The notes under the pieces are model-generated. The model was not told where the DNA came from and ran no database searches. It saw nothing but the letters and a program-made list of their open reading frames with translations. A program made the translations under genes and the position numbers. Positions 62,271-64,000 of a stretch of DNA of 64,000 bases are shown here, in pieces; position 1 is the first letter of the stretch; each line of letters begins with the position of its first letter. The stretch covers positions 3,844,001 to 3,908,000 of the forward strand of contig NZ_JACCBN010000001.1 in NCBI RefSeq assembly GCF_013409505.1, written 5' to 3'. This stretch comes from Actinomycetospora corticicola (GTDB lineage: Bacteria > Actinomycetota > Actinomycetes > Mycobacteriales > Pseudonocardiaceae).

Positions 62271-62471
62271 AGGTCACCTGTGTTGCGTTAGGGATGGACG
62301 GAGCCACCCAGGGCTCCGCTAGGGCTCCGCCCTGTTCCTAGGCCATCTCAAGACACCCAGGCACGGACGGAGTCCGGTCAATTAAGTGGAGGACCGATCA
62401 CGACAAGGTCCTAGGTAGTGATGATGTGATGAGGAGGGGGATATATAAGGGGGAACCATCATCATCACCAC
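62271..62471. promoter_or_regulatory. Repeat-rich intergenic region after the ATPase gene
   Basis: It contains AGGGCTCCGCTAGGGCTCCGCCCT (tandem/inverted GGCTCCGC units), a TATATAA hexamer, and complementary ends GTGATGATG (about 62417-62425) and CATCATCAC (about 62459-62467) that could form a long hairpin just after the ATPase stop. A promoter for the small leftward genes may lie here. Confidence 0.4.
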
Positions 62472-63500
62472 TCACCGGAGCGACCACCGGTCGCCTTCCC
62501 GCTGGAGCCGTCGCCTGATCTTCCCGTTGCCGGTCATGTGCGTCTGAGCGGTGCTCTCCGTCAGCACACCGGGGAACCTCTTAGCTAGCTCACCGGCTAC
62601 GGCACGGCCGGACTTCTCCGGCCACTCCTGAGCCACCACGGCAGCCATAGCGGCCGCCTGTGCGTCCGTGAGGGCCTTCCTGCCCCTCTCCCGTCCGGCT
62701 GGAGCCTGTGACTCGTCCCCGGCTTCCTCGTGCTGCTCCTCCGGCTCCACCGGCCCGTGACTGAGTACGCGGTAGTCCGGCCCGGCTAGCGGCTGAGCGA
62801 TAATCTCCGCCGGTTGTGCGAGTCCGTTCCCCTGGACATACAGGCCGGTATTCCCGCCCCGGAGTCGACGCCTAGCGGTCTGCCGAACCTGAATCCACGC
62901 ACGGGACTTCTGGACAGGCACCCCGGTACCCATGGGTGCCGCCCCCCGTTTCGTTGCGTACTTCTCCGTCTCGTGGTGGAGGACCACAACGGGAATCCCC
63001 CGGCTCACGAGGAGGTCTAAGCCGTCATAGACGACCGTGGCGGCAGCCGTGTCATTCGGGTCCCCGGTGCTGCCATTCAAGTTGTCCAGGACGACAAAGT
63101 TCCGGCCGGTGCCGATCAGGAGTGAGGTGAGGTCACGCCACTCCTCCGGAGTCTTAGTCATCCCGGTTCGGTACATCGGTACGTCTAGAGCGTTAGCGTC
63201 AGGAACTCCCGCATAGATTCTCTGTGCGTACTCCTCCGGAGAACCGGGGTCCGTGCAGAGGATGGCTGGACGCCAGTCCTTCGACTCGTCCACCGGTTGC
63301 ATTCCCAGGAACTCCCTCCCGTCCACCATGAGGGAGAGAAGCATGGACGCGACGAGGTAGGACTTCCCTACATTCGACGGTCCGTAGAGAGTCGTGATGC
63401 TGGAGGAGATGACTTCATGGAACACCCATCGTTCCGTCCGACTGGCACGCTCGAACGCTTCCGCTAGGGACAGAACCGGGAACCTCTCACTGGTCACCAC
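62472..63500 (-). CDS. AAA/RecA-like ATPase (phage RepA / RecA-superfamily type)
   Basis: The 342-residue protein has Walker A TLYGPSNVGKSYLVASM (about 35-51), AILCTDPGSPEEYAQRI, Walker B NFVVLDNLNGSTGD, and the sensor VVVLHHETEKYATKRGAAPMGTG, the layout of RepA-like and RecA-superfamily ATPases in phages and plasmids (AAA_25). The C-terminal part (LTDAQAAAMAAVVAQEWP, GRAVAGELAKRFPG) looks like a winged-helix module. It likely acts in replication or recombination of the element. The GTG start overlaps the preceding micro-ORF. Confidence 0.8.
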   Translation of the reverse strand: MVTSERFPVLSLAEAFERASRTERWVFHEVISSSITTLYGPSNVGKSYLVASMLLSLMVDGREFLGMQPVDESKDWRPAILCTDPGSPEEYAQRIYAGVPDANALDVPMYRTGMTKTPEEWRDLTSLLIGTGRNFVVLDNLNGSTGDPNDTAAATVVYDGLDLLVSRGIPVVVLHHETEKYATKRGAAPMGTGVPVQKSRAWIQVRQTARRRLRGGNTGLYVQGNGLAQPAEIIAQPLAGPDYRVLSHGPVEPEEQHEEAGDESQAPAGRERGRKALTDAQAAAMAAVVAQEWPEKSGRAVAGELAKRFPGVLTESTAQTHMTGNGKIRRRLQREGDRWSLR

Positions 63501-63580
63501 TCGTCCCCTAGTCGACTATTCCAGCCCGGCCGGTGCTCGTTCACGAGACGCTCCGCCTCGTCGTCTAGGCCCTCGTCCAT
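63494..63580 (-). CDS. 28-residue coupled micro-ORF
   Basis: The ATG overlaps the stop of the ribbon-protein gene (TGATG), and the TGA overlaps the start of the ATPase gene. Peptide MDEGLDDEAERLVNEHRPGW continues to RLGDEW. It may serve only to couple translation. Confidence 0.4.
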   Translation of the reverse strand: MDEGLDDEAERLVNEHRPGWNSRLGDEW

Positions 63581-63846
63581 CACGCCGCGCGGAATCCGTA
63601 CCGGCGCGACTGGCACCCACAACTCCGGGAAGCACCTTGCTTGAGATTCGTTCCGCGGATGGCCTTCTCCGACCCGCAATCACAACGGCAGTACCACCAC
63701 GCTCCGTCCTTCCGTTGCCGGGCACTCTCCGGCCGTTCGGAGAACGGGCAATAACGGAGGACCACGAGGAGTCCGAACCTCTCCCCCTCCAGGCCCCGAA
63801 TCGTCGTGTTCCGGTTGCCCTCTCCGTACTTCTCTACGTCAGCCAT
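63580..63846 (-). CDS. Small Cys-rich ribbon protein, paralogue 2
   Basis: The 88-residue protein has GERFGLLVVLRYCPF, DGAWWYCRCDCGSEKAI and GASRSCGCQSRR, the same plan as the protein at 60594-60830. Its ATG overlaps the stop of the upstream gene (TGATG). Zinc binding is inferred from the CxCDCG...CGC pattern. Confidence 0.75.
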   Translation of the reverse strand: MADVEKYGEGNRNTTIRGLEGERFGLLVVLRYCPFSERPESARQRKDGAWWYCRCDCGSEKAIRGTNLKQGASRSCGCQSRRYGFRAA

Positions 63847-64000
63847 CACGCGTCTCCGTTCGCTAGGGCTAGTGCTCGTTCTCCGGGATATAGCGGGACC
63901 ATCGGCCCCGACGGCGGGAAGTACCGACCCGCCTCGTGGATCAGTCCGTCACGGAGCCATCCCTTGACGCGCTCAACCGCGTTCCGAACTCCGTGCTTCT
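63846..64000 (-). CDS. C-terminus of an unknown phage gene, partial
   Basis: Fifty codons are open from the window edge, including NAVERVKGWLRDGLIHEAGR and GPMVPLYPGERALALA, with a TGA overlapping the next ATG. The first part reads like the end of a winged-helix or primase-associated helix. Not identifiable further. Confidence 0.5.
   Translation of the reverse strand, partial: KHGVRNAVERVKGWLRDGLIHEAGRYFPPSGPMVPLYPGERALALANGDA

Larger units (their letters stand above)
55921..64000. mobile_element. Integrated prophage or integrative element, partial (one end)
   Basis: Composition changes sharply at the junction: codon third positions are far less GC-rich, ATG starts dominate, and AT-rich non-coding DNA appears. 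Content is serine integrase, cargo-like genes, small overlapping genes read leftward, a phage-type ATPase and Cys-rich ribbon proteins. No capsid, tail or transfer genes are in view, so phage, satellite and ICE remain possible. The element runs past the window end. Confidence 0.85.

Overview
The window is very GC-rich chromosomal DNA from an actinomycete, most likely a member of the Pseudonocardiaceae (Pseudonocardia/Actinomycetospora type). The evidence is the WhiB regulator, the SigD/RsdA pair, a His-tailed GroEL1, a mycothiol-type enzyme, paired guaB and guaB3, frequent GTG starts, and a block that follows the Mycobacterium order guaA, guaB3, guaB, DUF5319, rsdA, sigD, whiB3, groEL1, groES, rimI, alr, glmS, glmM, rpsI, rplM, ESX-4. 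No rRNA, tRNA or CRISPR was recognised.

Left part (1-25 kb): an M23 peptidase, an MpaB-like oxygenase, PcrA helicase, and a chorismate mutase preceded by what looks like a leaderless leader peptide and an attenuator. Next come a large low-complexity membrane protein, a Ser/Thr kinase, a cupin, a lipoprotein with an HNH-like motif, a Bcr/CflA exporter, an epoxide-hydrolase-like enzyme, a PspC / histidine kinase / response regulator locus, an amidohydrolase, a flavin monooxygenase, an aminotransferase and GuaA. This part also holds gene relics (GrpB, an alpha/beta hydrolase, a frameshifted mycothiol-dependent enzyme, an internally deleted ComB) and several families of long palindromes, mostly just after stop codons.

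Middle part (25-50 kb): a complete fructose PTS (ptsI divergent from deoR-fruK-EIIA-EIIBC-HPr), guaB3-guaB, DUF5319, sigD-rsdA, an orphan response regulator with a degenerate receiver, whiB, groES-groEL1 under a clear CIRCE element, and a leftward cell-wall and metabolism block (nnr-alr-hydrolase-rimI and glmS, then rplM-rpsI-glmM). The tsaE, tsaB and tsaD genes that normally accompany rimI here are missing.

Right part (50.8-55.9 kb): an ESX-4-type type VII secretion locus with two WXG100 proteins, a TIGR03931-type associated protein and the C-terminal two thirds of EccC. EccC is cut exactly inside the codons of its first Walker A motif. From 55921 to the window end there is a foreign element of clearly different composition. 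It begins with a large serine integrase 22 bp from the junction, followed by a convergent HEPN-like gene, two tandem paralogous two-helix membrane proteins, a 530-bp AT-rich non-coding block, and a leftward series of small phage-type genes including a RecA/RepA-like ATPase and two paralogous Cys-rich ribbon proteins. The most interesting reading is a prophage or integrative element that uses the conserved eccC Walker A coding sequence as its attachment site, so that excision could switch the secretion ATPase back on.
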